Shown piece by piece: positions 36,658-45,137 of a DNA stretch of 64,000 bases. Numbering within the stretch: position 1 is the first letter of the stretch; each line of letters starts with the position of its first letter. The translations under genes were made by a program, and so were the position numbers. The notes beneath the pieces were generated by a model that saw nothing but the letters and a program-made list of their open reading frames with translations, did not search any database and had not been told where the DNA came from. Origin of the DNA: Thermodesulfobacterium sp. TA1 (GTDB lineage Bacteria > Desulfobacterota > Thermodesulfobacteria > Thermodesulfobacteriales > Thermodesulfobacteriaceae); assembly GCF_008630935.1 (NCBI RefSeq), contig NZ_CP043908.1:992001-1056000 (forward strand), read 5' to 3'.

Positions 36658-37542
36658 TTAAATTTGGAAACGTTTTTGGCAAAAACTCTTTAAAACATCC
36701 TCAAGTTTTGGGTCTTTACAGGCGTAATGAAGGATAGTTTTAAAAAATCCCTCTCTATTTCCTGTATCAAATCTTATCCCTTTAGACAAATAAGCATAAA
36801 CCTCATGTCCCTCATCTACCATAAGTTGTATAGCGTCAGTCAGCTGGTACTCTCCGTTAACCTTAGGTATTCTCTTTAAATAATCAAAAATCACCGGGTC
36901 AAAAATATAGCGCCCTATGATAGCAAGGTTAGAAGGTGCCTCTTCAGGGGCAGGTTTTTCTACTACGTTTTTTATTCTTATAAGGTTTTCTTCTACTTTT
37001 TCCCCATCGATAATCCCATATCTTGAAATATGTTCCCAACTTACCTCTTCTACCGCTATAAGACTTACTCTTGAAACTTTAAGAGATAAACTTTGATAAA
37101 CCTCTAACATCTGCTTAAGACAAGGTGGGTCTGCGTCCACCAGGTCGTCTCCTAATAAAACAGCAAAAGGCTCTTTTCCTACAGCTTCCTCTGCCATCAA
37201 AATGGCATGTCCTAAACCCTCAGGGACTTTTTGTCTAACTTCTATAAGATATTTTATCTTTTCTTCTACCTCTTTTACCTTTTCTAAGAGGTCTGTTTTT
37301 CCTCTTTCTTTAAGAAAACTTCTTAAGTTTAGATCAATATCAAAATAATCTATGATTTTTCCCTTTCCTTGAGAAATGATAAAAATCAACGTATTAACCC
37401 CAGATTGAATGGCTTCATCTATTACGTATTCTACGGTGGGTCTTTCTATAACCGGTAAAAGCTCCTTAGGCACTACTTTAGTAATCGGAAGCATTCTTGT
37501 TCCAAGTCCTGCCACAGGAAGAACAGCTTTTCTTACCTTCAT
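36658..37542 (-). CDS. galU: UTP-glucose-1-phosphate uridylyltransferase
   Basis: Makes UDP-glucose, the substrate of Ugd. The 294-residue protein begins MKVRKAVLPVAGLGTRMLP, with the nucleotide loop GLGTRMLPITKVVPKELLP, then LLGDDLVD, VEKP and the C-terminal KGIRFDTGN that closes the active site. The ATG at 37542 overlaps the stop of the preceding gene (ATGA) and follows GGAGAGGTGG, so it is preferred to a GTG two codons earlier. It lies between an unknown gene and priA. Confidence 0.96.
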   Translation of the reverse strand: MKVRKAVLPVAGLGTRMLPITKVVPKELLPVIERPTVEYVIDEAIQSGVNTLIFIISQGKGKIIDYFDIDLNLRSFLKERGKTDLLEKVKEVEEKIKYLIEVRQKVPEGLGHAILMAEEAVGKEPFAVLLGDDLVDADPPCLKQMLEVYQSLSLKVSRVSLIAVEEVSWEHISRYGIIDGEKVEENLIRIKNVVEKPAPEEAPSNLAIIGRYIFDPVIFDYLKRIPKVNGEYQLTDAIQLMVDEGHEVYAYLSKGIRFDTGNREGFFKTILHYACKDPKLEDVLKSFCQKRFQI

Positions 37543-38015
37543 AACCACCTCTCCAAATTTTTTTCAAAAAGATAATTCTGAATTCTCTTGAAATAATTAT
37601 AAACCTCTTCCCAATAAGATAAGCTTTTATTATAGACTGTCTCAAATTCCTTTAAATGTTGGGGATTTAAAATTAAGTTAGCACTCCATAGGAAGGTTTT
37701 TTTAGGGTCTAAGGTCTCTGCCTCAGGACAAACATAAATCAGTTCAAGTTCTCTTCTTAATTCTATTGAGATTTTAAAATCCAAAAATTGCTTTAATTCT
37801 TTAGCCTCTTCTAACGAATTAACCCCTATCACCACGACTTTTAAAAGTTTGTTTTTTATCCAAAACACCAAATCTTCTTGATTTTTAGTCTCTCTTATTG
37901 TATAACCTTTATGTTTTTCAAACCATTCTGCTATAGGCTGAAAAGAAATTGGAAGTTTCCAAAAGAAAGCTACTATCGGCTTTTGTAAAAACAGATCTGA
38001 AGTCTCAACTACCAT
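37539..38015 (-). CDS. Unknown protein of 158 residues in the pilT-galU cluster
   Basis: I do not recognise it. It starts MVVETSDLFLQKPIVAFFWK and has alternating hydrophobic strands and helices (VVVIGVNSLEEAKELKQFL, LELIYVCPEAE) reminiscent of a receiver or Rossmann-like fold without the usual acidic residues. The C-terminal third is rich in aromatic and charged residues (YWEEVYNYFKRIQNYLFEKN). No signal peptide or membrane segment. It is nine bases after the second pilT-like gene and overlaps galU, so it is probably made with the twitching ATPases. Confidence 0.75.
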   Translation of the reverse strand: MVVETSDLFLQKPIVAFFWKLPISFQPIAEWFEKHKGYTIRETKNQEDLVFWIKNKLLKVVVIGVNSLEEAKELKQFLDFKISIELRRELELIYVCPEAETLDPKKTFLWSANLILNPQHLKEFETVYNKSLSYWEEVYNYFKRIQNYLFEKNLERWL

Positions 38016-38024
38016 ACCAACCTC

Positions 38025-39188
38025 TTATTTTACCCCTTTGCCTCCAAGCTCTAAATAAGTAGGCTCTTCTTTCACCTCTCTTCTCTTTTTAATAAGGTCT
38101 ATTTGTCTTCCTACTATATCCTTTCTTAAGGCATGATATACCGCTAACTCTTCCTCAATAAGATTTTTTTCATAAAGCTCAATAAGATGTTGATCAAAGG
38201 TTTGCATCCCAAAAGGTTTTCCCTGGGTCATGGCATCATAAAAAGTTTTACCCTCTGACTCGCCTGTAAGTATGATTTCTTTTACCCTTAGGTTGTTATA
38301 AAGGATATCAAAAACAGGAATCCGTCCTCCTCCTATTTTAGGTAAAAGTTTTTGGCCTATCACCCATCTAAGCGAAGAGGCAAGCCTTTGTCTTATAAAA
38401 TTTTCTTCATCAGGAGGATAAAACCCTATAACCCTGTTAATGGTTTGCGAAGCTCCTATGGTATGTAGGGTTGAAAACACTAAATGTCCGGTTTCAGCCG
38501 CCATAAGGGCTATATCCATGGTTTCTCTATCTCTTATCTCACCTACCAAAATAACATGAGGGGCTTCTCTTAAAGCTGCCCTAAGTCCCTCAGCATAAGA
38601 GCTAAAATCAGTCCCCAATTCCCTTTGGTTAATGGTCGCTTTTATAGGTTGATGGAGGTATTCTATAGGGTCTTCTAAGGTTAAAATATGCACAGGCTGG
38701 GTCTTGTTGATTTCGTGAAGAATGGCTGCTAAGGTAGTGGTTTTACCTTGTCCGGTAGCTCCAGTAACCAACACAATCCCAAATTTTTCTTTGGCAATCT
38801 TATAAAATACCTCAGGAAGGCCCCATTCATCTATACCCTTAACCCTACTGTCAAGCTTTCTCATGATGATGTTATAAGTCTTTTGACGAGAAAAAACGTT
38901 TACCCTAAACCTTGTATTATCATCTAAAAAATAAGAAAAATCTGCATATCCATCCTTAAAAAGTTTTAAAAAAAGCTGAGGATTGTCTTTTAAAAGATTA
39001 AAAGCTATAGCTTCAGTTTGAAAGGGAGTTAATCTGTCTACATAAAAATCTTCTAAAAAAACGTTTTTCATCGTTCCATAGACCATTACCTGAAAAGGAT
39101 AACCTGAAAGGATAAAAACATCAGACACTCCTGGCTCTACATTAACCAATCTAAAAAACAAGTCTTTTATATCAAAATCTGTCAACAT
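38025..39188 (-). CDS. Second PilT/PilU-like retraction ATPase
   Basis: A 387-residue GSPII-type ATPase, paralogue of the upstream PilT. It has Walker A GATGQGKTTT (about 145-154), the Asp box TLEDPIEYLH, the Walker B-like region VILVGEIRDRETMDIAL with the conserved Glu, and the His box LVFSTLHT. The extended C-terminal tail and the presence of a second copy suggest a PilU-like accessory retraction motor, but its N-terminus (MLTDFDIKDLFFRL) is divergent. It lies seven bases after pilT. No pilin or pilus assembly gene is in the window. Confidence 0.88.
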   Translation of the reverse strand: MLTDFDIKDLFFRLVNVEPGVSDVFILSGYPFQVMVYGTMKNVFLEDFYVDRLTPFQTEAIAFNLLKDNPQLFLKLFKDGYADFSYFLDDNTRFRVNVFSRQKTYNIIMRKLDSRVKGIDEWGLPEVFYKIAKEKFGIVLVTGATGQGKTTTLAAILHEINKTQPVHILTLEDPIEYLHQPIKATINQRELGTDFSSYAEGLRAALREAPHVILVGEIRDRETMDIALMAAETGHLVFSTLHTIGASQTINRVIGFYPPDEENFIRQRLASSLRWVIGQKLLPKIGGGRIPVFDILYNNLRVKEIILTGESEGKTFYDAMTQGKPFGMQTFDQHLIELYEKNLIEEELAVYHALRKDIVGRQIDLIKKRREVKEEPTYLELGGKGVK

Positions 39189-39195
39189 GCCGTTA

Positions 39196-40287
39196 TTAAC
39201 CAGGCATTTCGGTAAAGTCTAAAATCTCTTTATTTTGCACATAAGGAATAAACCTGCTCTTATCTACCGCCTTGATAAAGGCCTCCTCAGGGCTTATCCA
39301 TTTGTTATTAAGATACTCCATGATGCAGTCGTCAAGAGACATCATACCATATTTCTTACCCATCTGTATCATCGAAGGTATTTGATGTATCTTGTTTTCT
39401 CTTATCAAATTTCTGATAGCAGGGGTAGCTATCATGATTTCCATAGCAACTATCCTACCAGGTCTGTCTATTCTTTTAAACATAGTTTGAGAAACAACCG
39501 CTCTTAATGCTTCTGATAAAGAAACCCTTATTTGGTCCCTTTCTTCTGGTGGAAAGGCATCTACAATTCTGCTTACCGTTTGGGCTGCACTGATGGTATG
39601 AAGGGTGGCAAACACTAAATGTCCGGTTAAAGCCGCCTCAAGGGCTAAAGAAATAGTCTCTAAATCTCTCATTTCTCCTATCATGATGATGTCAGGGTCT
39701 TCTCTCAAAGCAGCCCTAAGAGCATTGGCAAAGCTCTTAGTGTGGGTACCAAGTTCTCTTTGGTTTATCAAACAATTTTTCGGCTCGTGCACAAACTCAA
39801 TAGGGTCTTCTATGGTAAGAATATAGTCATAACGCATCCTGTTGGCATAATCTATGATAGCTGCAAGGGTGGTAGATTTACCTGAACCTGTAGGACCGGT
39901 AACTAAAATCAACCCTCTAGGTAAAAGAGCTAAACGATTAAGGATTGAAGGAAGACCTAATTCTTCTACCGTCTTAATCTTATTAGGGATAAGCCTAAAG
40001 GCTGCAGCTACACCTCTTCTTTGACGATAATAGTTAACCCTAAACCTTGCTAAGCCAGGAAATTCATATCCCCAGTCTACCTCTCCTTCTTCTTCAAATT
40101 TTTTGATGACCTCTTCCGGAGCAATTTCATAAAGCATTTCTCTAAGTTCTTCATCTTCTAAGACCTTATACTTTACCCTCTGAAGGTCCCCATGAACCCT
40201 TAGAAGAGGGGGATTTCCTGCAGAAAGATGCAGGTCTGAGGCTTGAGTATCTACCATCAATTTGAAAAAGGCGTCTAACTTAGCCAT
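39196..40287 (-). CDS. pilT: Twitching motility ATPase PilT
   Basis: PilT depolymerises type IV pili. The 363-residue hexameric ATPase has the N-terminal motif ASDLHLSAGNPP, Walker A GPTGSGKST (about 130-138), the Asp box TIEDPIEFVH, the IMIGEMRDLETISLAL segment and His box LVFATLHT. The C-terminal AIRNLIRENK and KYGMMSLDDCI are typical of PilT retraction ATPases. It is the first gene of the run pilT-pilT2-unknown-galU-priA and has a leaderless-type promoter just upstream. Confidence 0.95.
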   Translation of the reverse strand: MAKLDAFFKLMVDTQASDLHLSAGNPPLLRVHGDLQRVKYKVLEDEELREMLYEIAPEEVIKKFEEEGEVDWGYEFPGLARFRVNYYRQRRGVAAAFRLIPNKIKTVEELGLPSILNRLALLPRGLILVTGPTGSGKSTTLAAIIDYANRMRYDYILTIEDPIEFVHEPKNCLINQRELGTHTKSFANALRAALREDPDIIMIGEMRDLETISLALEAALTGHLVFATLHTISAAQTVSRIVDAFPPEERDQIRVSLSEALRAVVSQTMFKRIDRPGRIVAMEIMIATPAIRNLIRENKIHQIPSMIQMGKKYGMMSLDDCIMEYLNNKWISPEEAFIKAVDKSRFIPYVQNKEILDFTEMPG

Positions 40288-40295
40288 TGTGTATA

Positions 40296-40324
40296 ATTAT
40301 TATAAAAATTTTCTAAAAAGTCAA
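40296..40324 (-). promoter_or_regulatory. Leaderless promoter of pilT
   Basis: On the minus strand: -35 TTGACT (40319-40324), 17-base spacer, -10 AATAAT (40296-40301), then eight bases to the ATG at 40287. No ribosome site. Confidence 0.6.
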
Positions 40325-40334
40325 TGGTTTTTTC

Positions 40335-40775
40335 CTATGTGAAGCTCTCAACCTCTCTTTCTACGTGAACTTCCATCGCTTTAGTAATACAAACCGCTAC
40401 GCAAAATTCACAAGCTGTACACTTTTCAGGATTAAATCTTACGTAAAAACTATCCCTTTCTATATAAAGAGCTCCTGTAGGGCAAGCGGCTGTACAATTT
40501 CCACAATGAATACATTTTTCTTCATTTTTGATAATCTGTTGTTCCAAAGACTTAACTTCTATTCCTACCTCTTTAAGGTAATTTAAGCCTTCTTTTAGTT
40601 TTTCAGGCGTCCCTTCAAGTTCAAGGATCATAATACCTTCTTTACCAGGAGTAATAACCGCTCTAAGGATATTAAAAACCAGGTCATAATCCTTTACCAG
40701 TCTATACACTATAGGTTTATCTACTATCTCTGGATTAAACTTAAGATAAAAACCCTTTTTGTAGACCACACTCAA
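40335..40775 (-). CDS. NIL-domain ferredoxin
   Basis: A 146-residue protein with an N-terminal NIL domain (about 1-75: YLKFNPEIVDKPIVYRL, IMILELEGT) and a C-terminal 2x[4Fe-4S] ferredoxin with CIHCGNCTAACPTGAL and CTACEFCVAVCITKA. NIL-ferredoxins of this kind act with the COG1900 (DUF39) protein in sulfide-dependent homocysteine formation in anaerobes (established for Methanosarcina and sulfate reducers). No COG1900 gene is here; the neighbour is YcaO-TPR, 10 bases upstream, so the role could instead be electron transfer to that enzyme (inference). Confidence 0.88.
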   Translation of the reverse strand: MSVVYKKGFYLKFNPEIVDKPIVYRLVKDYDLVFNILRAVITPGKEGIMILELEGTPEKLKEGLNYLKEVGIEVKSLEQQIIKNEEKCIHCGNCTAACPTGALYIERDSFYVRFNPEKCTACEFCVAVCITKAMEVHVEREVESFT

Positions 40776-40785
40776 CCTCCAAGGT

Positions 40786-42528
40786 TTAATTTTGTGTGTT
40801 TAAAACCTTCCCACAATATTCTAATCCCATTTTAGCAACCGTCAAATCAGGATTAATTTCTAAGGCTTTTAAAAAGAAAACCTCTGCAGTGGGTAGCTGG
40901 TCTAAGGCTTTAAAACAATAACCTATGTTTGCATAATCTATAGCAGAAGCAGGGTTTAATTCGATCGCCTTAAAAAAGGCATCCATAGCTAAAAAATATT
41001 CTCCTAACTTATAATAAGCCCTTCCTAAAATATTGTAAAGTTCAGGAACCTCTTCTAAAGAGAGCCCTTGCGAGGCAACTTCTACCGCCTTTTTGTACTG
41101 TTCATCTTTTAGATAGGCATCAGCTAAATGGGTATAAAGGGCTATATTGTCATCTTCAAAGTCTATTAATTCAAGTGCCCTTTGATAGGCTTTAATCGCT
41201 CTTTCCAATTCTTGCAGTTCTTTATAGGTATTACCCAAAAAAGCCCAAAGATAATACTTTTCAGGTGCTTCTTTTATTAAATCTTCTAAAATCGATTTCT
41301 GAACCTCAAAAGGAAGATAAAGGCTTAGGGTCCTTACCAGTTGATAAAGGTAAGAAATTTTAGTTCTCTCCCTAAAAAGAAATCCTGGGATAACCGCATA
41401 AATCGCAGGAATTGATAAGTCTGGATGGGTTATATCAACCAAATAAGTTTGGTATCCTATGTCTTTTAAACGTTGGGTTAAAGTCTCAAGTTCCTCTGTA
41501 TGGTTTTCAGCATAAAGATTTGGAAGATCCTGCAAGTTCACTTCCCCACTAATAGTGATAACTTGAGAGGCTTCTTCTAAGGTCCGAAACTTAGGAAGTC
41601 CGCTTTCTAAATATTTTCCTTCGGTATCAAAATCTCCTGCCAGTTGAGCTACCTCAGTCAAAGCCCTTATCAAAGCCCTTTCAGGAGAAGTACCTGTTCC
41701 TGCGGCATAAACGATTTCACTTCTTTTAGGATAAGTAGAAGGATCCATCGCCATTACCGCTATAGTAGGAACCGGCATACCTAAGGTCATGTCTCTTATC
41801 CATACCTTTATACCTAAACGTTCATAACAAGAGAGAAGGCTTTCTCCTTCTCCTGAAATAGACCCCCTTTTGATCTCAGCCATAGGCATACCTGTCCTTA
41901 TTGAAAGGGCGTTTACATGTCTTTCTACCAACTCACAGATGGCTTGAACAGCAGCCTCTGGATAAGTATTCCCTCCAGCAGACCCGTTATACTCATAAAG
42001 TATCCAAAACCAATGAAAAGGTAAATATTTGACCTTTTTAGTAGTAACCTCTAACCCTGGAACAAACCACATAGGAGTCTTTTTTATATACCGATAGGCT
42101 ATTTCTTTGACTTTATTTGTCTCTTCATCCTCTACAGACCTCAAAAAAACCTCCCAAGAAAGGGCTTCATCTCCTATTTCTTCAAAAGTAGTAAGCTTTC
42201 CTACATTTTCTACCGTTTGATAAAAAGAAAAAAGGGAAAATCTTTCTACCAGTTCCATAAGGGCACTTGCTTTGGCTAAAACCTCGGTAGAACCTTTCCC
42301 CATTTGTTTAAAATTTCCAGTAACCTTTTGTCCATCTATATCATAAAGACTTATATATACCGGAATCCCAAGCCTACCTTTATCTATCCTTTGAACCCCT
42401 TTATAAACCTTAAGCCCTAAACTTTTAAGCCTGTTTTCTACCCTGGATACCGTCTCTTCTGGAAGAGCTGCCTTATCAGCTATCACCTTTTTAGAAGGCT
42501 GAAAAAATTTTTTTAAAAGGTCTTCCAT
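40786..42528 (-). CDS. YcaO-domain protein fused to TPR repeats
   Basis: YcaO enzymes use ATP to activate backbone amides, making azolines, thioamides or amidines; other members act in ribosome thiolation or unknown tasks. The 580-residue protein has a YcaO domain (about 50-395) with the nucleotide-contact motifs SALMELVERF and AICELVERHVN and ALTEVAQLAGDF. Then come about five TPR motifs to the end (for example YLWAFLGNTYKELQELERAI, IDYANIGYCFKALDQ). The proline-rich C-terminus of azoline synthetases is absent, as in E. coli YcaO. It pairs with the NIL-ferredoxin gene. No precursor peptide or TfuA is seen. Confidence 0.88.
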   Translation of the reverse strand: MEDLLKKFFQPSKKVIADKAALPEETVSRVENRLKSLGLKVYKGVQRIDKGRLGIPVYISLYDIDGQKVTGNFKQMGKGSTEVLAKASALMELVERFSLFSFYQTVENVGKLTTFEEIGDEALSWEVFLRSVEDEETNKVKEIAYRYIKKTPMWFVPGLEVTTKKVKYLPFHWFWILYEYNGSAGGNTYPEAAVQAICELVERHVNALSIRTGMPMAEIKRGSISGEGESLLSCYERLGIKVWIRDMTLGMPVPTIAVMAMDPSTYPKRSEIVYAAGTGTSPERALIRALTEVAQLAGDFDTEGKYLESGLPKFRTLEEASQVITISGEVNLQDLPNLYAENHTEELETLTQRLKDIGYQTYLVDITHPDLSIPAIYAVIPGFLFRERTKISYLYQLVRTLSLYLPFEVQKSILEDLIKEAPEKYYLWAFLGNTYKELQELERAIKAYQRALELIDFEDDNIALYTHLADAYLKDEQYKKAVEVASQGLSLEEVPELYNILGRAYYKLGEYFLAMDAFFKAIELNPASAIDYANIGYCFKALDQLPTAEVFFLKALEINPDLTVAKMGLEYCGKVLNTQN

Positions 42529-42595
42529 ATCTAACTCCTTTGTTTATAATTTAAAAAATTAAATCGTTTTAGTAAACTTTATTTTACCATAAAAC

Positions 42596-43612
42596 ATGAA
42601 AATAGCTATTTGTCTTAGTGGTGGTGTAGACAGTTCTTTTGCAGCCTATCTTTTAAAAGAACAAGGTTTCTCTTTAGTAGGGCTTACGTTTAAACTTTTT
42701 GAGAACCAAGAAGAGATAGAAAAAGCGAAGATGATCGCTGAAAAACTTGAGATACCTCACCATATTATAGACCTTTCTCACGAATTTCAAGCTCAAATCA
42801 TCTCCTATTTTGTAAAAACCTATCAAGAAGGGAAAACCCCAAACCCTTGTGCTTTATGTAACCGAAAAATAAAGTTTGGTAAGGTGCTTGAATGGGCCTT
42901 AAAAACTTTAAAGGTAGAAAAGTTAGCCACCGGACATTACGTAGGCTTAGAAGCATACCAAGGAGAAGTCCTGTTAAAAAAAGCAAAAGACCACAAAAAA
43001 GACCAATCTTACTTTTTGTCCTTGATAACTAAAGAGGCTTTGCCTTTTTTAACCTTTCCTTTAAATGGCTATCTAAAAGAAGATATCAAAAACCTGGCTA
43101 AAAAAATCTTTAACCTTGAAACTTCTAAAGAATCCCAAGATGTATGTTTTTTAAAAGGTAAATCTATAAAGGAATTTTTATCACTTTTTTTAAACCCTCA
43201 AAAAGGTCCGATAGTTTATAAAGACAGGGTAGTAGGTCAACATGAAGGGATATTTTTCTATACCATAGGCCAAAGAAAAGGGCTTAGAATTCCTTTAGGG
43301 AAACCTCTTTACATCATCCGTTTAGAGGCCAAGACCAACACCGTTTTTCTTGGAGAAAAAGAGGACCTTGCAGCCAAAGGGGTAGTATTAGAAAACCTAA
43401 ACCTCCACCTTCCTATAAACCGATGGACTTCTCCTGAAGCTCAGATAAGATACCGTGCCCCTTTGGTAAAGGTTAAAGATGTGGTGCAAAAAGAAGAAAA
43501 AACCGAGGTTTATTTTAAAGAACCTGTGTTTGGGGTCACCCCAGGACAGGTTTGCGCCTTTTATGAGAAAGATTTTTTGTTAGGGGGTGGGATCATCGTA
43601 GACAAACTTTAA
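42596..43612 (+). CDS. mnmA: tRNA-specific 2-thiouridylase MnmA
   Basis: MnmA puts sulfur on U34 of tRNA-Lys, Glu and Gln. The 338-residue protein has the PP-loop motif LSGGVDSSFAA (7-17), the catalytic Cys88 in PNPCALCNRKIKFG, the second catalytic Cys184 in QDVCFLKGK, and GQRKGLRIPLGKPLYI. Length is slightly short of the usual 360. It works with MnmE/MnmG on the same base; mnmG is encoded at 48.4-50.3 kb. It lies divergent from ycaO with a 67-base AT-rich spacer. Confidence 0.95.
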   Translation: MKIAICLSGGVDSSFAAYLLKEQGFSLVGLTFKLFENQEEIEKAKMIAEKLEIPHHIIDLSHEFQAQIISYFVKTYQEGKTPNPCALCNRKIKFGKVLEWALKTLKVEKLATGHYVGLEAYQGEVLLKKAKDHKKDQSYFLSLITKEALPFLTFPLNGYLKEDIKNLAKKIFNLETSKESQDVCFLKGKSIKEFLSLFLNPQKGPIVYKDRVVGQHEGIFFYTIGQRKGLRIPLGKPLYIIRLEAKTNTVFLGEKEDLAAKGVVLENLNLHLPINRWTSPEAQIRYRAPLVKVKDVVQKEEKTEVYFKEPVFGVTPGQVCAFYEKDFLLGGGIIVDKL

Positions 43613-43626
43613 GTTTAAGCTATAAT
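43599..43626 (+). promoter_or_regulatory. Leaderless promoter of the UvrD-like gene inside mnmA
   Basis: -35 TAGACA (43599-43604), 16-base spacer, -10 TATAAT (43621-43626), then eight bases to the ATG at 43635. No ribosome site. The -35 box overlaps the mnmA 3' end. Confidence 0.6.
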
Positions 43627-43634
43627 CAGAGCCT

Positions 43635-45137
43635 ATGGAGCTCAGCCTAACCCAGGAACAACAAGAGGTCTTAAATACCTTTCAAGATACTCTTGTAATA
43701 GCCGGCCCCGGAACTGGTAAAACCTACACCTTGGTAGCTAAAGTTAAGCACCTTATAGAAAAGGATTACGTTTCTCCGGAAAAAATCTTAGTTTTAACCT
43801 ATTCCCTTAAAACCTCAAAGGAGCTTAAACAAAGATTGATTAAGCATGGCTTAAAACATGTAAAAGTAGATACCTTTCACGGCTATGCCTATGATTTGTG
43901 GTGCCAACACCATCAAAAACCTCCTAAGCTGATTACCGAACAAGAAAAAAAAGAAATCTTAAAAAAACTTTTTGGAAAAACTAAAAACCCTCTAAAGCTA
44001 CCTAACCATAAACTTAGTTTTTTTGAATACCTAAAAAAGAACCAGCTTTTAGACTTTGAGCTTTTACTTTATGAAGCTTTATCCCTCTCTAATATAAACT
44101 TCGCAGGTTATCATGTCATAATCGATGAGTTTCAAGACCTCTCAGAAGACATCCTAAAATTTTTGACCCTCTTTAACGATGCAACCTTTACGTTGTTTGG
44201 AGACCCCAACCAATCTATCTATGGATTTAGAGGGGCTAATCTTAAAAATCTGAAAGCTTTTTGGGAAAACTTTAGACCTAACCTTAAAATCCTTGCTCTT
44301 TCCCAAAGCTTTAGATGTCCTGAAGAAATCCTCAAACATGCTGAAAACTTTAAAAGCTCTCCGTGGGCAAAAATAACCTATACCAGTGTTAAAAAAGGTG
44401 GTAAGGTAGAAGGGATGTTTTTTGAAAAGACCTTTCAAGAAAAAGAGGTTTTAACCGATTTAGTAAAAAAACTTTTAGGAGGACTCCAATTAGAACAACA
44501 AACCCAAGAAGGACTTCCTCCCAAGGAAATCTTCGTGCTTGCCAGACTAAAAGAGGTCTTTCAACCTTTAAAAGAGACGTTTATTAAAGCCGGTATCCCG
44601 GTTAACTTAGTAGAAGAAGAAGCAAAAACCGCTTACGAAACCTTACAAGAATTTATCTCTGAGGTTCAAACCTCGGCTTTTTCTGTAGAAGACTTGATAA
44701 AAAAAGCCCATCCTAAGATTAAAACTTACTCAGAAAACCTTTGGGAGCTTTCAGACCAAAATAAAGAAAGATTTTTAGGCTATCTTCTTAGCACTCACTA
44801 CTCAGACCTTATAGAGATAGACCAAGAAGGGGTTAATTTTCTTTCTATCCATGCCTCAAAAGGACTTGAGGCTGAAGTAGTCATTTTAGTAGGAGTAGAA
44901 CAAGGACTTATTCCCCTTACCCTTTTTCAAGATACAGACGAGGAAGAAGAAAAAAGACTAATCTATGTCGCTATAACCCGAACTAAAAGAGAATTTTACT
45001 TTTCTGCGGTAAAAGAAAGAAAGGTTTATCAATTTTGTTTAAACTCTGGATTATCTCCTTTATTTAAAGGTATGCCCTTAAAAACCTTTAAACCTAAACC
45101 TCCTAAACCGAAGCAATCAAGCCTTTTTAGTCTCTAA
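43635..45137 (+). CDS. UvrD/Rep-family DNA helicase, compact
   Basis: A superfamily 1 helicase of 500 residues, shorter than UvrD/Rep (about 670-720). Motifs in order: Q motif LTQEQQEVLN, Walker A GPGTGKT (24-30), motif Ia VLTYSLKTSKELKQRL, motif II VIIDEFQDLS, motif III FGDPNQSIYGFRGAN, motif IV near LALSQSFRCPEEILKHAENF, motif V FLSIHASKGLEAEVVIL and motif VI RLIYVAITRTKREFYF. The insert domains 1B and 2B are reduced. It could act in repair or restart. It converges on rpoD with an 11-base overlap. Confidence 0.9.
   Translation: MELSLTQEQQEVLNTFQDTLVIAGPGTGKTYTLVAKVKHLIEKDYVSPEKILVLTYSLKTSKELKQRLIKHGLKHVKVDTFHGYAYDLWCQHHQKPPKLITEQEKKEILKKLFGKTKNPLKLPNHKLSFFEYLKKNQLLDFELLLYEALSLSNINFAGYHVIIDEFQDLSEDILKFLTLFNDATFTLFGDPNQSIYGFRGANLKNLKAFWENFRPNLKILALSQSFRCPEEILKHAENFKSSPWAKITYTSVKKGGKVEGMFFEKTFQEKEVLTDLVKKLLGGLQLEQQTQEGLPPKEIFVLARLKEVFQPLKETFIKAGIPVNLVEEEAKTAYETLQEFISEVQTSAFSVEDLIKKAHPKIKTYSENLWELSDQNKERFLGYLLSTHYSDLIEIDQEGVNFLSIHASKGLEAEVVILVGVEQGLIPLTLFQDTDEEEEKRLIYVAITRTKREFYFSAVKERKVYQFCLNSGLSPLFKGMPLKTFKPKPPKPKQSSLFSL

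Noticed and set aside
37539-38015. Unknown gene in the pilT cluster as a response regulator
   Set aside because: Strand pattern is similar but no acidic pocket, phosphoacceptor or lysine could be placed, so left as unknown.
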